Source: Streptosporangium saharense (GTDB taxonomy: Bacteria; Actinomycetota; Actinomycetes; Streptosporangiales; Streptosporangiaceae). From it: a DNA stretch of 64,000 bases. Numbering within the stretch: the stretch's first letter is position 1; every line of letters begins with the position of its first letter. A program made the position numbers and the translations under genes. Shown here in pieces: positions 31,811 to 39,998 of this stretch. A model generated the notes under the pieces. The model did not search any database. It saw only the letters and a program-made list of their open reading frames with translations, and was not told the origin of the DNA. The DNA lies in assembly GCF_014203715.1 (NCBI RefSeq), contig NZ_JACHJP010000002.1, positions 682,001 through 746,000 on the forward strand. Reading direction: 5' to 3'.

Positions 31811-33535
31811 TCAGGCCCCCAGCCAGGCGCCGTGGAAGACGGGGTAGGTCTGGGCGTCGAAGGTGACGCCGCGCACCTTGCCCGACAGGCCGACGAGCTG
31901 AACGGGGGTGTAGAGGGGCAGCACGTAGGCCTGCTTGAGGACCTCCTTCTGCACGGCGGCGTAGTCACGCCTGGCCGTCTCCGGGTCGGAGGTCTCGGCC
32001 GCCTCCTCGACCCACTTGTCAATCTCGGGCGAGTCGACGAGCGCGACGTTGCCGCCCGCCTTGGCGTAGGTGTTGCCCGAGGCGAAGGCGAACCGCAGCA
32101 CGTCGGGGGTCGGCCTGGCGAAGCTCACGTCGATCAGGTCGTAGCCGCCGCCGATGAGGTGCTTGCTCACGAAGGCGCCGGTGTCGACGGTCGGCCTGTC
32201 GATCTGGATGCCGACGAGTTTGGCCTGCGCCTGGATGCCCTCGGCCAGGACGTCGCGCTGGTCCTTGTTGCCCTCGGCCCAGAAGGGCCACACGAGGGTG
32301 AGCCGCTTGCCGTCCTTGACGCGGTAGCCGTCCTTGTCCTTCTCCTTCCAGCCCGCCTCGTCCAGGAGCCTCGCGGCCTCCGTGGGGTTGTAGGAGGCGA
32401 GTTCGCTCTCGGCGCCCACGTCGTAGGCGGCGGTGGTGGCGCTGAGCGGGTTGCGCGCCGCCTTGTAGTGACCGAAGTAGATGCTCCTGATCAGCTCTTC
32501 GACGTTCACCGAGGCGGACAGGGCGCGGCGGACCCGGACGTCGCGCAGCGGCCCGCGGGTCTGGTTGAGGTAGAGGTTGTAGTTGAGCCCGGGGGTCTCC
32601 TGGGTGTCCAGCGTGAACCCGGACAGGGCCTTCAGCTTGTCGGCGTTGACGGGCGGCACGCCCGCTATCGCCTGCACCTGGCCGCTGGTCAGCGCGCCGT
32701 ACCGGGTGGCGTCCTCGGAGACGAACTCGAAGACCAGGCCGTCGAGGTAGGCGGCCCCCTGGTGGGAGGCGCCCGCGGGGGTCGCGGCGTAGCCGGGGTT
32801 GCGCTTGAGGGTGACGCGCTTGTCCTTCTCCCAGGAGACGTAGGAGAAGGGGCCGGTGCCGACCGGCCGGTACTCGGCGACCGGCTTGGCGAGCGCGGCC
32901 GGGCTCTGGATGCCCAGGTAGGGGACGGAGAGCGCCTGCAGGAAGGGGGTGAAGGGCCGCGAGAGCGTCACCTCGACGACCAGGTCACTCACCGCCCGCG
33001 CCTCCTTGTAGGGGGCGATCAGCGAGGCCGCGTATGCCGACTTGGTCGCGGGATCGACCACGTGGTCGAGGGAGGCCTTGACCGCCTGGGCGGTGAGCGG
33101 GGTGCCGTCGTGGAAGGTGACGCCCTCGCGGAGGGTGAAGGTGTAGACCTTGCCGTCGTCGGAGACCTTCCACTCCTTGGCCAGCCAGGGGCCGAAGCTG
33201 TCCGGCCCTGTCTGCGCGACCAGGGAGTCGAAGATGTTGCGGTCGATGAGACCGGTCACCGCGGTGGCCGCGACTGCCGGATCGAGCGAGACCTGGGTGC
33301 CCGCCACGGCGTAGGTGAGGGTGCCGCCCGTCACAGGCGCGCCCGCGGCGTTCGCGGCCGCCTGTGTCGCCGGGCGGTCACCGCCCCGGGTCGCCACGGT
33401 GACGATCACGGCGCCGACGACGGCCGCCGCGGCCAGACCGGCGATCAGGACGACGGGACGCCGGGAGCGTAGCCCGCCCCGTTTCCGGACGGGTCTCTCG
33501 GTGGTACGGGTGGCCGAGTCATCGCTCAGTGTCAT
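31811..33535 (-). CDS. Solute-binding protein of the oligopeptide-type ABC transporter (SBP family 5)
   Basis: 574 residues from an ATG at 33535 (in-frame ATGs further upstream at 33559 and 33574 are possible; an AAGAAGG site sits about 8 bp before 33535). The N-terminus is basic (KRGGLRSRR) followed by one hydrophobic helix (about 27-47), with no lipobox Cys, so it looks membrane-anchored or Sec-secreted rather than a lipoprotein. The mature part shows family 5 features: SLDPAVAATAVTGLIDRNIFDSL, WKVSDDGKVYTFTLREGVTFHDGTPLTA (about 125-155), NYNLYLNQTRGPLRDVRVRRALS (about 320-345). The family binds peptides, nickel chelates and other small solutes; the ligand cannot be read. First gene of the operon that contains the second SDR and the SnoaL-like protein. 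Confidence 0.9.
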   Translation of the reverse strand: MTLSDDSATRTTERPVRKRGGLRSRRPVVLIAGLAAAAVVGAVIVTVATRGGDRPATQAAANAAGAPVTGGTLTYAVAGTQVSLDPAVAATAVTGLIDRNIFDSLVAQTGPDSFGPWLAKEWKVSDDGKVYTFTLREGVTFHDGTPLTAQAVKASLDHVVDPATKSAYAASLIAPYKEARAVSDLVVEVTLSRPFTPFLQALSVPYLGIQSPAALAKPVAEYRPVGTGPFSYVSWEKDKRVTLKRNPGYAATPAGASHQGAAYLDGLVFEFVSEDATRYGALTSGQVQAIAGVPPVNADKLKALSGFTLDTQETPGLNYNLYLNQTRGPLRDVRVRRALSASVNVEELIRSIYFGHYKAARNPLSATTAAYDVGAESELASYNPTEAARLLDEAGWKEKDKDGYRVKDGKRLTLVWPFWAEGNKDQRDVLAEGIQAQAKLVGIQIDRPTVDTGAFVSKHLIGGGYDLIDVSFARPTPDVLRFAFASGNTYAKAGGNVALVDSPEIDKWVEEAAETSDPETARRDYAAVQKEVLKQAYVLPLYTPVQLVGLSGKVRGVTFDAQTYPVFHGAWLGA

Positions 33536-33738
33536 CGGCGTGGCCTTCTTCTGTTGCATGGGACGCGTGAACAAAAAGGGGGACGCTCACCGGGACGCGG
33601 GCATGCCGAATGGCGGGAAAGCGCGTCCCGAATGGAGCAGAATCGTTTTCTCCGGCCCCGATCCCCATTCAGGGCCGCAATGGGATCACACCATGCCGGA
33701 CAGTTTTAGTCAATGACATACGAGCATTTCAGGCCACC

Positions 33739-33758
33739 TTTCCCGGATATTCGGGAAA
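33739..33758. promoter_or_regulatory. Inverted repeat between lysR and the transporter operon
   Basis: TTTCCCG-GATATT-CGGGAAA: perfect 7-bp arms around 6 bp. It lies 23 bp after the LysR stop and about 200 bp before the SBP start (both genes read on the minus strand). It could be a weak terminator (no T-run follows) or an operator of the transporter promoter. The surrounding 33536-33780 region is AT-richer than its neighbours and presumably holds that promoter. Confidence 0.4.
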
Positions 33759-33780
33759 CAATTTGCCCTGTTAATCGGTG

Positions 33781-34725
33781 TCAATTTGATTGGCTTATCG
33801 GATGCCCGGTCTTGTATTGGTCGCGACGCTGCGACTCGCCACCGGGAAGGCCCGTGAGAAATGGCCGGGAGGGCGGCACCGCGGCGAAGAAGCTGCGCAG
33901 GGTGTCGCCCGCGTGCGCCTCGATCGCCGGGTCGAGCCCCTGTCTGCTGAGCAGGCGCAGCCCGAGAGTGCCCTGCGGGGGCAGTTGCCGGACCTCCTCA
34001 AGGCCCGGCGGGACGCCGCACGCGGTCGGCATCAGGGCGACGCCGAGCCGCGCCTTGACGGCGGTGAGGATGCCCTCCAGGTTGGCCGCCTCGGTGGTGA
34101 TCCGCACGATCCAGCCGAGTCTCTCCAGCGCGCCGACGGCCTGCTGGCGCAGTCCGCAGGGTTCCTGGAAGGCGACGAGCGGCAGCGGCGCGCCGGGCGC
34201 GGGCGGGATCCAGTCGGGGGAGGCCAGCCAGCGCAGCGGCAGCGAGCCGACCTCCGTCCCTCCCACGTTGGCGACCGCGCCGAGGATCAGCGCCATGTCC
34301 AGCGTCCCGCGCAGCGTCGCCTCCGCCAGGATCGTGCTGCGGTCGAGCCGGAAGACCACGTCGTGTCCCGGCAGGGCGGACATCAGGACGGTGAGCAGGT
34401 CGGGCAGGACCGGGGAGGCCGCGTGCTCGATGGCCCCGACGGTCAGCGTCGGGACCTGTTCGGCCCCGAGCCTGCACATCGCCTCGTCATGCGCGGCGAG
34501 GAGTCGCCGCGCCTCGGCCAGCAGCACCTCACCGGCCGCGGTGAACCTGGTCAGCCTGCCGGCCCGCTCGACCAGGGGTCGCCCGACGACGCGTTCCAGG
34601 GATCGCACGTGCTGGCTCACCGTGGGCTGGCTCGTCCGCAGCGCGGACGCCGCCCGGCCGAAGCCGCCACACTCCGCGATGGCAACAAAGGTACGTAGTT
34701 GCACAAGATCGAGCAATGCTCCCAT
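33781..34725 (-). CDS. LysR-family transcriptional regulator
   Basis: 314 residues. The N-terminal winged helix-turn-helix (about 3-62) has the LysR consensus: LRTFVAIAECGGFGRAASALRTSQPTVSQHVRSLE, then VGRPLVERAGR-x-x-R-F-T-A-A-G. The rest is a periplasmic-binding-like effector domain (about 90-290). LysR proteins usually activate a neighbouring gene in response to a small molecule. It lies immediately upstream of the transporter/SDR operon on the same strand and divergent from the membrane protein at 34902; either could be its target. The C-terminal 15 residues (SQRRDQYKTGHPISQSN) extend beyond the usual family length. Confidence 0.9.
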   Translation of the reverse strand: MGALLDLVQLRTFVAIAECGGFGRAASALRTSQPTVSQHVRSLERVVGRPLVERAGRLTRFTAAGEVLLAEARRLLAAHDEAMCRLGAEQVPTLTVGAIEHAASPVLPDLLTVLMSALPGHDVVFRLDRSTILAEATLRGTLDMALILGAVANVGGTEVGSLPLRWLASPDWIPPAPGAPLPLVAFQEPCGLRQQAVGALERLGWIVRITTEAANLEGILTAVKARLGVALMPTACGVPPGLEEVRQLPPQGTLGLRLLSRQGLDPAIEAHAGDTLRSFFAAVPPSRPFLTGLPGGESQRRDQYKTGHPISQSN

Positions 34726-34831
34726 GTTCCCATGATAGCCGAAAACCCACTTTATCTACCTAGAATGTTGGTTGTTAGCTGAGCACCCTTCCTGAACAGC
34801 GAGAACACCGAAATCCGGGCCCCCCGAGCAC

Positions 34832-34869
34832 GGCCTTGAAAGGCCCGAAATCCGTCAGTTAGGCTGACG
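34832..34869 (+). promoter_or_regulatory. Two adjacent hairpins ahead of the small membrane protein
   Basis: GGCCTT-GA-AAGGCC (34832-34845) and CGTCAG-TTAGG-CTGACG (34853-34869), both perfect inverted repeats, occupy the 70 bp before the start at 34902 in the lysR divergent interval. They may be operators or mRNA leader hairpins. Confidence 0.35.
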
Positions 34870-34901
34870 ATCAGACAAGCTGATGGATTGGAGCCTGCCC
34901 C

Positions 34902-35321
34902 ATGTCGCCGAAACCACCCGGTGAGATCACGGCCCGCGCCGCCCTCACGGTGACGGGCCTGATCACCACACTCCCGGTGCTCGCCCTGCTCAACCCGTCC
35001 ATGGTGGGGTCGACCTACGGCGTCACCGACCCCGACCCCATGGTGCTGGCGCTGCTGCAGCACCGCGGCGTGCTCCAGCTCCTGCTGGGCGCCGCCCTGC
35101 TGTGGGCGGTCCTCTCCCCGCCCGTACGGCTGGCCGCCACCCTGGCCGCCGTCCTCGCCAAGACCGCCTTCCTCGGCCTCACCTTCCTCAACCCGGCGGC
35201 CAGGCCCGGCCTCTCGACGGTGAGCATCGTCTTCGACCTGGGCAGCATCGCCCTGCTGGCCTTCGTCGCCGTGCGGGAGGTGGCCGCCCGCCGCGCGCAG
35301 CCCGCGGGGACGGCCGCCTGA
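34902..35321 (+). CDS. Small four-helix membrane protein, function unknown
   Basis: 139 residues from the ATG at 34902. Four hydrophobic segments are visible (about 10-30, 48-68, 72-90 and 105-123), with a short polar N-terminus (MSPKPPGEITA) and a basic C-terminus (REVAARRAQPAG). Similar small membrane proteins are scattered in actinobacterial genomes without a defined role. It is divergent from lysR and ends 4 bp before the convergent PLP-enzyme gene. Confidence 0.7.
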   Translation: MSPKPPGEITARAALTVTGLITTLPVLALLNPSMVGSTYGVTDPDPMVLALLQHRGVLQLLLGAALLWAVLSPPVRLAATLAAVLAKTAFLGLTFLNPAARPGLSTVSIVFDLGSIALLAFVAVREVAARRAQPAGTAA

Positions 35322-35325
35322 GGAC

Positions 35326-36528
35326 TCACCCGGCCAGCTCGCGCACGCCCTTCAGCAGCCGGTCCACGTCCTGCTCGTCGGTGTAGGGGGCGATCCCGGC
35401 GCGCACCGCGCCCGCGTCGCCGAGGCCGAGCCTGCGGGAGCACTCCAGCGCGTAGAAGGAGCTGGCGGGCGCGTTGACCCCGCGCTCGCCCAGCAGCCGG
35501 TAGGTGTCGGCGGGCGTGACGCCGCCGACGGTGAACAGTGTCGTCGGGGTACGGCTGCGCCCCGGCGCGCCGTACGTCCGCACCCCGCCGATCTCGGCCA
35601 GGCCCGCCTCAAGGCGGTCGAGCATGGCCCGCTCGTGTCCTTCGAGCGCGGCCATCGAGCGGGCGAGCCGCGCCCGCCTGTCCCCCTCACCCGGCACGAG
35701 GTCCGCCAGGAAGTCGACAGCCGCCGTCGTGCCCGCCAGCAGCTCGTACGGCAGCGTGCCCAGCTCGAACCGCTCGGGCACCGCGTCGCTCGCCGGCAGC
35801 AGCTTGTCGGGGTGGATCCGTTCGAGCAGGGCGGGGTCCGCGGCGAGCACGCCCAGGTGCGGCCCGAGGAACTTGTACGGCGAGCAGGCGTAGAAGTCGG
35901 CGCCGAGCGCCCCCATGTCGATCAGGCCGTGCGGCGTCAGGTGCACCCCGTCCACGTAGACCAGCGCCCCGGCCTCGTGCGCCCGCTCCGCGATCGCGGC
36001 GACGTCGGGACGGGTGCCGAGCAGGTTCGAGGCTGCCGTGACGGCGACGACCCTGGTGCGCTCGGTGAGCAGGCCGGCGACCGCGGCGACGGGCAGTTCC
36101 CCGCTCTCGGGGTCGAAGTCGGCGCGGCGCACCGTGACGCCGTGCGCCCGGGCGACCTGCTCCCAGGGCCGGATGTTGGCGTCGTGGTCGAGCGTGGTGA
36201 CCACGACCTCGTCGCCGGAGCTCCACTCCTTGGCCAGCGCGCGAGCCATGTCGTAGGTCAACTGCGTCATGCTGCGGCCGAAGACGACGCCCCGCGGCGT
36301 GGCCGCGAGCAGGTCGGCCATCGCGTGGCGGGCACCGGTCACGATCGCGTCGGCGCGGCGCTCGGCCGCGGTCATCACGCCCCGGTTGGCGACGGCCGAG
36401 CGCAGCGTCCCGGCCACCGCCTCGGCGACCACGCCGGGGGTCTGCGAGCCACCGGGTCCGTCGAAGTGCGCCGCCCCCTCCGCCAGCGCGGGGAAGTGCG
36501 CCCGTACCGCCGTCACGTCGTATGTCAC
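35326..36528 (-). CDS. Cysteine-desulfurase-like PLP-dependent aminotransferase (class V)
   Basis: 400 residues from a GTG at 36528 preceded by GGAGA. The N-terminus HFDGPGGSQTPGVVAEA resembles class V aminotransferases of the cysteine-desulfurase-like subgroup. Further signs are the VVTTLDHDANIRPWEQVAR cofactor region (about 100-120), YVDGVHLTPHG (about 195-205, with the Asp that contacts the PLP nitrogen) and the Schiff-base lysine in CSPYKFLGPHLG near 225. A glycine-rich RTPTTLFTVGGV-type C-terminal domain follows. The subgroup is annotated as SufS-like, but its true substrate is mostly unknown; there are no Suf scaffold genes nearby. The frame upstream of the GTG overlaps a T-rich repeat and is unlikely to be coding. 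Confidence 0.85.
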   Translation of the reverse strand: MTYDVTAVRAHFPALAEGAAHFDGPGGSQTPGVVAEAVAGTLRSAVANRGVMTAAERRADAIVTGARHAMADLLAATPRGVVFGRSMTQLTYDMARALAKEWSSGDEVVVTTLDHDANIRPWEQVARAHGVTVRRADFDPESGELPVAAVAGLLTERTRVVAVTAASNLLGTRPDVAAIAERAHEAGALVYVDGVHLTPHGLIDMGALGADFYACSPYKFLGPHLGVLAADPALLERIHPDKLLPASDAVPERFELGTLPYELLAGTTAAVDFLADLVPGEGDRRARLARSMAALEGHERAMLDRLEAGLAEIGGVRTYGAPGRSRTPTTLFTVGGVTPADTYRLLGERGVNAPASSFYALECSRRLGLGDAGAVRAGIAPYTDEQDVDRLLKGVRELAG

Positions 36529-36610
36529 AGGGTCTCCGTTCCTGGGGCGACCGGCCGCCGCGTTGACCGGCTCCTGGGACAGACTTCCCCGGTGACGACT
36601 CCCCCAGAAA

Positions 36611-36633
36611 CCGAAAAATCCAGAAAAATCGGG
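36611..36633 (-). repeat. T-rich 23-bp interspersed repeat, copy A
   Basis: On the minus strand this reads as two GATTTTTC units in tandem followed by GG, beginning 15 bp after the stop of the small gene at 36648. It matches 42556-42578 (plus strand) at 20 of 23 positions. The position just after a stop codon suggests a terminator-like or mobile short element. Confidence 0.6.
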
Positions 36634-36647
36634 AAAACGAAAGGCGG

Positions 36648-36941
36648 TCAGGGGTGCTCGCGCCGTACGGGAAGGTCCTCCTGCCGGTCGCGCCGCAGGC
36701 GGTCGTGGAAGCGGCGGATCAGCCGGGCGGCCCCCGCGGGGTCGCCCGTCGTGTGGTAGCGCCACCTGTCGCGCTCCCCGACCCACCGGAACCACTCGGG
36801 CCCGGCCCACACGATCAGCCCGGGGCCGAGGCTGAGCATCGGGTCGCCGGAGCGCGTCGGGAACACGTCGTGCTCCTCGGTCTCGACCCCGGCCGCGCAC
36901 AGCTCCCGCCGCAGCTCGGCCAGCGCCAGCCCGGCCCTCAC
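36648..36941 (-). CDS. Small hypothetical protein, coupled to its upstream neighbour
   Basis: 97 residues from a GTG at 36941 that overlaps the stop of the preceding gene (GTGA). The sequence is amphipathic: ALAELRRELCAAGVETEEHDVFP, then a sheet-like MLSLGPGLIVWAGPEWFRWV and a C-terminal helix AARLIRRFHDRLRRDRQ. I do not recognise the family. Pairs of such short overlapping genes are common in actinobacteria. A T-rich repeat lies just after its stop. Confidence 0.6.
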   Translation of the reverse strand: MRAGLALAELRRELCAAGVETEEHDVFPTRSGDPMLSLGPGLIVWAGPEWFRWVGERDRWRYHTTGDPAGAARLIRRFHDRLRRDRQEDLPVRREHP

Positions 36942-37288
36942 AGCACCGTCCTCGTCGGGCCCGTCCTCACCGGTAAGGCTGGTGGCCGGTCCCAGGGGTC
37001 CCCATGGAAAGGGTCGTGCTCCGCGTGGCGCCCGCCGTACGGCGTCGTGGGCTCGGGGGAGGCGGCCCGCGCGGCGAGATACTCCATGTGCCTGACCGTG
37101 CTCTCCAGTTCCTGCGCGGTCGGGGCCTCGACGTGGGGGGTGGCGGCCAGGTGCCCCGCCGTGGGCAGCGCCCAGAAGCTGTGGGTGTGCAGGCCGTACC
37201 AGATCGTCCAGTTGGGTAGTCGCAGGGCCAGCTCCCGCGCCGCCGCCACGCTGCCCGCCGTTCTCTCGTCCGCCGTTCGTCCGTTCAC
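36938..37288 (-). CDS. Small hypothetical protein
   Basis: 116 residues from a GTG at 37288 with a good GGAGGTGGAAG site before it; an upstream ATG at 37324 has no such site. The visible core is LALRLPNWTIWYGLHTHSFWALPTAGHLA followed by EAPTAQELESTVRHMEYLAAR; the C-terminal 35 residues are Pro/His-rich and probably disordered. I do not recognise a family. Its stop overlaps the start of the next gene, so the two products may act together. Confidence 0.55.
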   Translation of the reverse strand: MNGRTADERTAGSVAAARELALRLPNWTIWYGLHTHSFWALPTAGHLAATPHVEAPTAQELESTVRHMEYLAARAASPEPTTPYGGRHAEHDPFHGDPWDRPPALPVRTGPTRTVL

Positions 37289-37364
37289 CGCGCGCTTCCA
37301 CCTCCGCCGCGAAACCACCGACATCACCAGAGAGGTCGCGCGACCGGCCACGCCGGGTGGCAGC

Positions 37365-37404
37365 GGGCACACGGGGCGAACGACACCGCCCACCCCGTGT
37401 GCCC
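37365..37404 (-). terminator. 12-bp hairpin between the acyl-CoA synthetase and small-gene pair
   Basis: GGGCACACGGGG pairs perfectly with CCCCGTGTGCCC around a 16-nt loop. It lies 84-123 bp past the synthetase stop on the minus strand, where a terminator would separate it from the two small genes. A 12-bp palindrome (GGTCGCGCGACC, 37334-37345) follows closer to the small-gene start and may be an operator. Confidence 0.5.
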
Positions 37405-37487
37405 CGGACCAGGAGCTATCCGTGAACGGGTGACATGTTTGTCCACTTCCGGTCACCATCGCGGTCACCGGAGGGGGTGAACGGGCC

Positions 37488-39176
37488 TCAGGAGCGCAGT
37501 TCGGGGAACTGCTCGTCGCGCCACTCGCCGGGGGAGGCCTCCTCGGCGCGGCCCCGCAGCTCCACCCGGCGGATCTTGCCGGAGACCGTCTTCGGCAGGC
37601 CGGAGAACTCCAGACGACGCACCCTCTGGTACGGCGCCAGCCGCTCGCGGGCGTGCCGCAGGATGGCCAGCGCGGTCTCCCTGTCCGGTTCCCACCCGGC
37701 CGCCAGCGTGACGTAGGCCTTCGGCACGGCGAGGCGAAGCTCGTCGGGCGCGGGCACGACGGCGGCCTCGGCGACGGCCGGGTGCTCGATGAGCACGCTC
37801 TCCAGCTCGAAGGGGGAGATCTTGTAGTCGGAGGCCTTGAACACGTCGTCGGTGCGGCCGACGTAGAAGATGTAGCCGTCGGCGTCCCGGGAGGCGACGT
37901 CGCCCGTGTGGTAGTAGCCGCCCGCCATGGCGTCGGCGTTGCGCGTCTCGTCGCCCCGGTAACCGGCCATCAGTGAGAGCGGCCGCTCGCCCAGGTCGAT
38001 GCAGATCTCGCCCTCCTGGGCGCGCTCGCCGGTGACGGGATCGACCAGCACCACCGGGACCCCGGGCATGGGCAGGCCCATCGAGCCCGGTTTGACCGGC
38101 ATGCCGGGCACGTTGCCCACCGAGAGCGTGGTCTCGGTCTGGCCGAAGCCGTCGCGGATCGTCAGCCCCCAGTGGCCGCGGACCTGCTCGATCACCTCGG
38201 GGTTGAGCGGCTCTCCCGCGGAGACCACCTCCCGCAGCTCCCCCGGCCCACCCGACAAATCAGCTTTTATCAGCATCCGCCACACAGTGGGCGGGGCGCA
38301 GAACGTCGTCACCCCCGCCCTGCGGATCTGGGTGAGCAGCGCGCCCGCGTCGAACCTGCCGTAGTTGAACACGAAGATCGTCGCCTCGGCGATCCAGGGC
38401 GCGAAGAAACAGCTCCAGGCGTGCTTGGCCCACCCCGGGGAGCTGATGTTCAGATGCACGTCGCCGGGCCGCACGCCGATCCAGTAGACCGTCGTCAGGT
38501 GGCCGACCGGATAGGAGACCTGGGTGTGCTCGACCAGCTTCGGCCTGCTCGTGGTGCCCGAGGTGAAGTACAGCAGCAGCGGATCGTCCGGCAGGGTGCC
38601 CGGATGCGCGGCCGGGGGCACGTCGAGGGCGTAGGCGTCGCGGTAGGGAGTCCAGCCCGCCGGGGCGCCGTCGGCGCAGATCCGGACGTAGTCCCCCTCG
38701 ACCCTGTCGAACTTGGCGGTGTCGGCGGCGTTGGCGATCACATACCGGGCGCCGCCCCTGCCGACGCGGTCGGGCAGGTCGGCCGGGCCGAGCGCGGTGG
38801 TCGCGGGCAGGATCACCGCGCCCAGTTTCGTCACCGCGAGCATCGACTCCCACAGCTCGACCTGGTTGTCGAGCATGAGCATGACGCGATCCCCCTTGCG
38901 GACCCCCTGGGCCGCGAGGAACGCCGCGACCCGGTCGGAGCGCCGGGCCATCTCGTCGAAGGTGTAGCGGGCCTCGGAACCGTCCTCCTCGACGATCCAC
39001 AACGCCGTACGGCCGTTGCCCCGCGCGATCGTGTCGAACCAGTCGACCGCCCAGTTGAAAGGGCCCTCGAACCGGGGCCAGGCGAAGCGCCGTACCGCCT
39101 CCTCATGCTCCCCGCCGAGTCCCAGCAGCAGGTCACGCGCCTGACGGTAGATCTCCGTGTTGTCGCTCGTCCCCAT
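37488..39176 (-). CDS. Acyl-CoA synthetase / AMP-binding ligase (medium-chain acyl-CoA synthetase type)
   Basis: 562 residues, the usual length for the ANL superfamily. Core motifs in order: phosphate loop YFTSGTTSRPKLVEHT (about 205-220), VSAGEPLNPEVIEQV and GFGQTETT (about 345-352), YHTGDVASRDADGYIFYVGRTDDV (about 430-453), and the catalytic lysine in PKTVSGKIRR near the C-terminus. The reaction is ATP-dependent adenylation of a carboxylic acid followed by thioester formation with CoA. The overall pattern (HLNISSPGWAKHAWS) resembles medium-chain/acetyl-CoA synthetase-like enzymes of the MACS group. It is a monocistronic minus-strand gene divergent from the secreted protein at 39328; its acid substrate cannot be read. 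Confidence 0.9.
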   Translation of the reverse strand: MGTSDNTEIYRQARDLLLGLGGEHEEAVRRFAWPRFEGPFNWAVDWFDTIARGNGRTALWIVEEDGSEARYTFDEMARRSDRVAAFLAAQGVRKGDRVMLMLDNQVELWESMLAVTKLGAVILPATTALGPADLPDRVGRGGARYVIANAADTAKFDRVEGDYVRICADGAPAGWTPYRDAYALDVPPAAHPGTLPDDPLLLYFTSGTTSRPKLVEHTQVSYPVGHLTTVYWIGVRPGDVHLNISSPGWAKHAWSCFFAPWIAEATIFVFNYGRFDAGALLTQIRRAGVTTFCAPPTVWRMLIKADLSGGPGELREVVSAGEPLNPEVIEQVRGHWGLTIRDGFGQTETTLSVGNVPGMPVKPGSMGLPMPGVPVVLVDPVTGERAQEGEICIDLGERPLSLMAGYRGDETRNADAMAGGYYHTGDVASRDADGYIFYVGRTDDVFKASDYKISPFELESVLIEHPAVAEAAVVPAPDELRLAVPKAYVTLAAGWEPDRETALAILRHARERLAPYQRVRRLEFSGLPKTVSGKIRRVELRGRAEEASPGEWRDEQFPELRS

Positions 39177-39242
39177 GGCACGACTCCTCTCTGCGGCACC
39201 CTACTCCCGGGTGACGCCGGTCACTCCACACCGTTTCCGGGA

Positions 39243-39262
39243 TTTCGTGAACTTTCGTGAAC
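39243..39262. repeat. Tandem 10-bp repeat in a divergent promoter region
   Basis: TTTCGTGAAC occurs twice in direct tandem (39243-39252 and 39253-39262), one DNA helical turn apart, in the interval between the acyl-CoA synthetase start (39176) and the secreted-protein start (39328). This is the arrangement of a cooperative regulator site. Confidence 0.5.
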
Positions 39263-39327
39263 CGCCCTGGAAGCACCGGCGTCATTGTGCGGGAGGCCAC
39301 AGCGGGCTCCCGAACGAGTGAGGAGTC

Positions 39328-39993
39328 ATGATGCGTGGGTCGAAGGCCGCCGCCGTACTGGCCGCGACGTTGACCGCCACGGGAGCGCTGACGCTCTCCG
39401 TGCCGACGCCGGTCCAGGCTGAGGCCACGGCGACGGCGACGGCGGGGAACGCCGCCGTGGCGAGGCCGTCCGAGGTGGCGGGCAGGCTGTTCCGGGCCTG
39501 GCTGAGGAAGGACCGCCGCGCCGCCTCCGCCGTGGCGACCCCCGCCGCGGTGAACACGATCTTCGGGTACCCGTACCGGGCGCCGGACCGCTTCGCCGGG
39601 TGCACCGGTAACGTGTGCCGGTTCGTCCACACGAGTGTCCGGGTGCCCGGTGGCCTCAACGGGATCCTGATGGTCGTGTCCGGTTCCAGGGTGGCCAGGG
39701 CCTACACCTCGCGCCACATCACCAGTGGGAGCGGGGCCGCCACGCGCCTGTTCGCCGCCTGGCGGGCGGGAGACAGGAACCGCGGCCTTGAGGTCGCCTC
39801 GAACGGCGCGGTGAAGACGCTGTTCAGGACGAGATTCGGCGGCGTCGGCTACATCTTCCAGGGGTGCGAGAAGGAGCGCGGCGGCCAGCGGTGCGCCTAC
39901 TCCTACGAGGGCGGCGCCATGTTCATGCACGCGCGCAGGCTGTCGGCGGGCTCTGGCTACTGGATCGACTCGATCGGCTACATCGCGGACTGA
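39328..39993 (+). CDS. Secreted protein with two tandem homologous domains, function unknown
   Basis: 221 residues. A Sec signal peptide (basic RGSK, hydrophobic core about 7-22, cleavage after VQA near 32) is followed by two related halves. The first (about 47-130) begins RLFRAWLRKDRRAASAVATP and carries CTGNVC. The second (about 135-221) begins RLFAAWRAGDRNRGLEVASN and carries CEKERGGQRC. Both halves share A-V-x-T-[IL]-F, a YxF-x-GC strand and a Cys pair likely to form a disulfide. Thus an ancestral domain of about 85 residues was duplicated. Two adjacent ATGs (39328, 39331) follow GAGGAG; the second has the better spacing. It is followed by a terminator hairpin. No catalytic motif is evident. 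Confidence 0.8.
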   Translation: MMRGSKAAAVLAATLTATGALTLSVPTPVQAEATATATAGNAAVARPSEVAGRLFRAWLRKDRRAASAVATPAAVNTIFGYPYRAPDRFAGCTGNVCRFVHTSVRVPGGLNGILMVVSGSRVARAYTSRHITSGSGAATRLFAAWRAGDRNRGLEVASNGAVKTLFRTRFGGVGYIFQGCEKERGGQRCAYSYEGGAMFMHARRLSAGSGYWIDSIGYIAD

Positions 39994-39998
39994 CCCCG

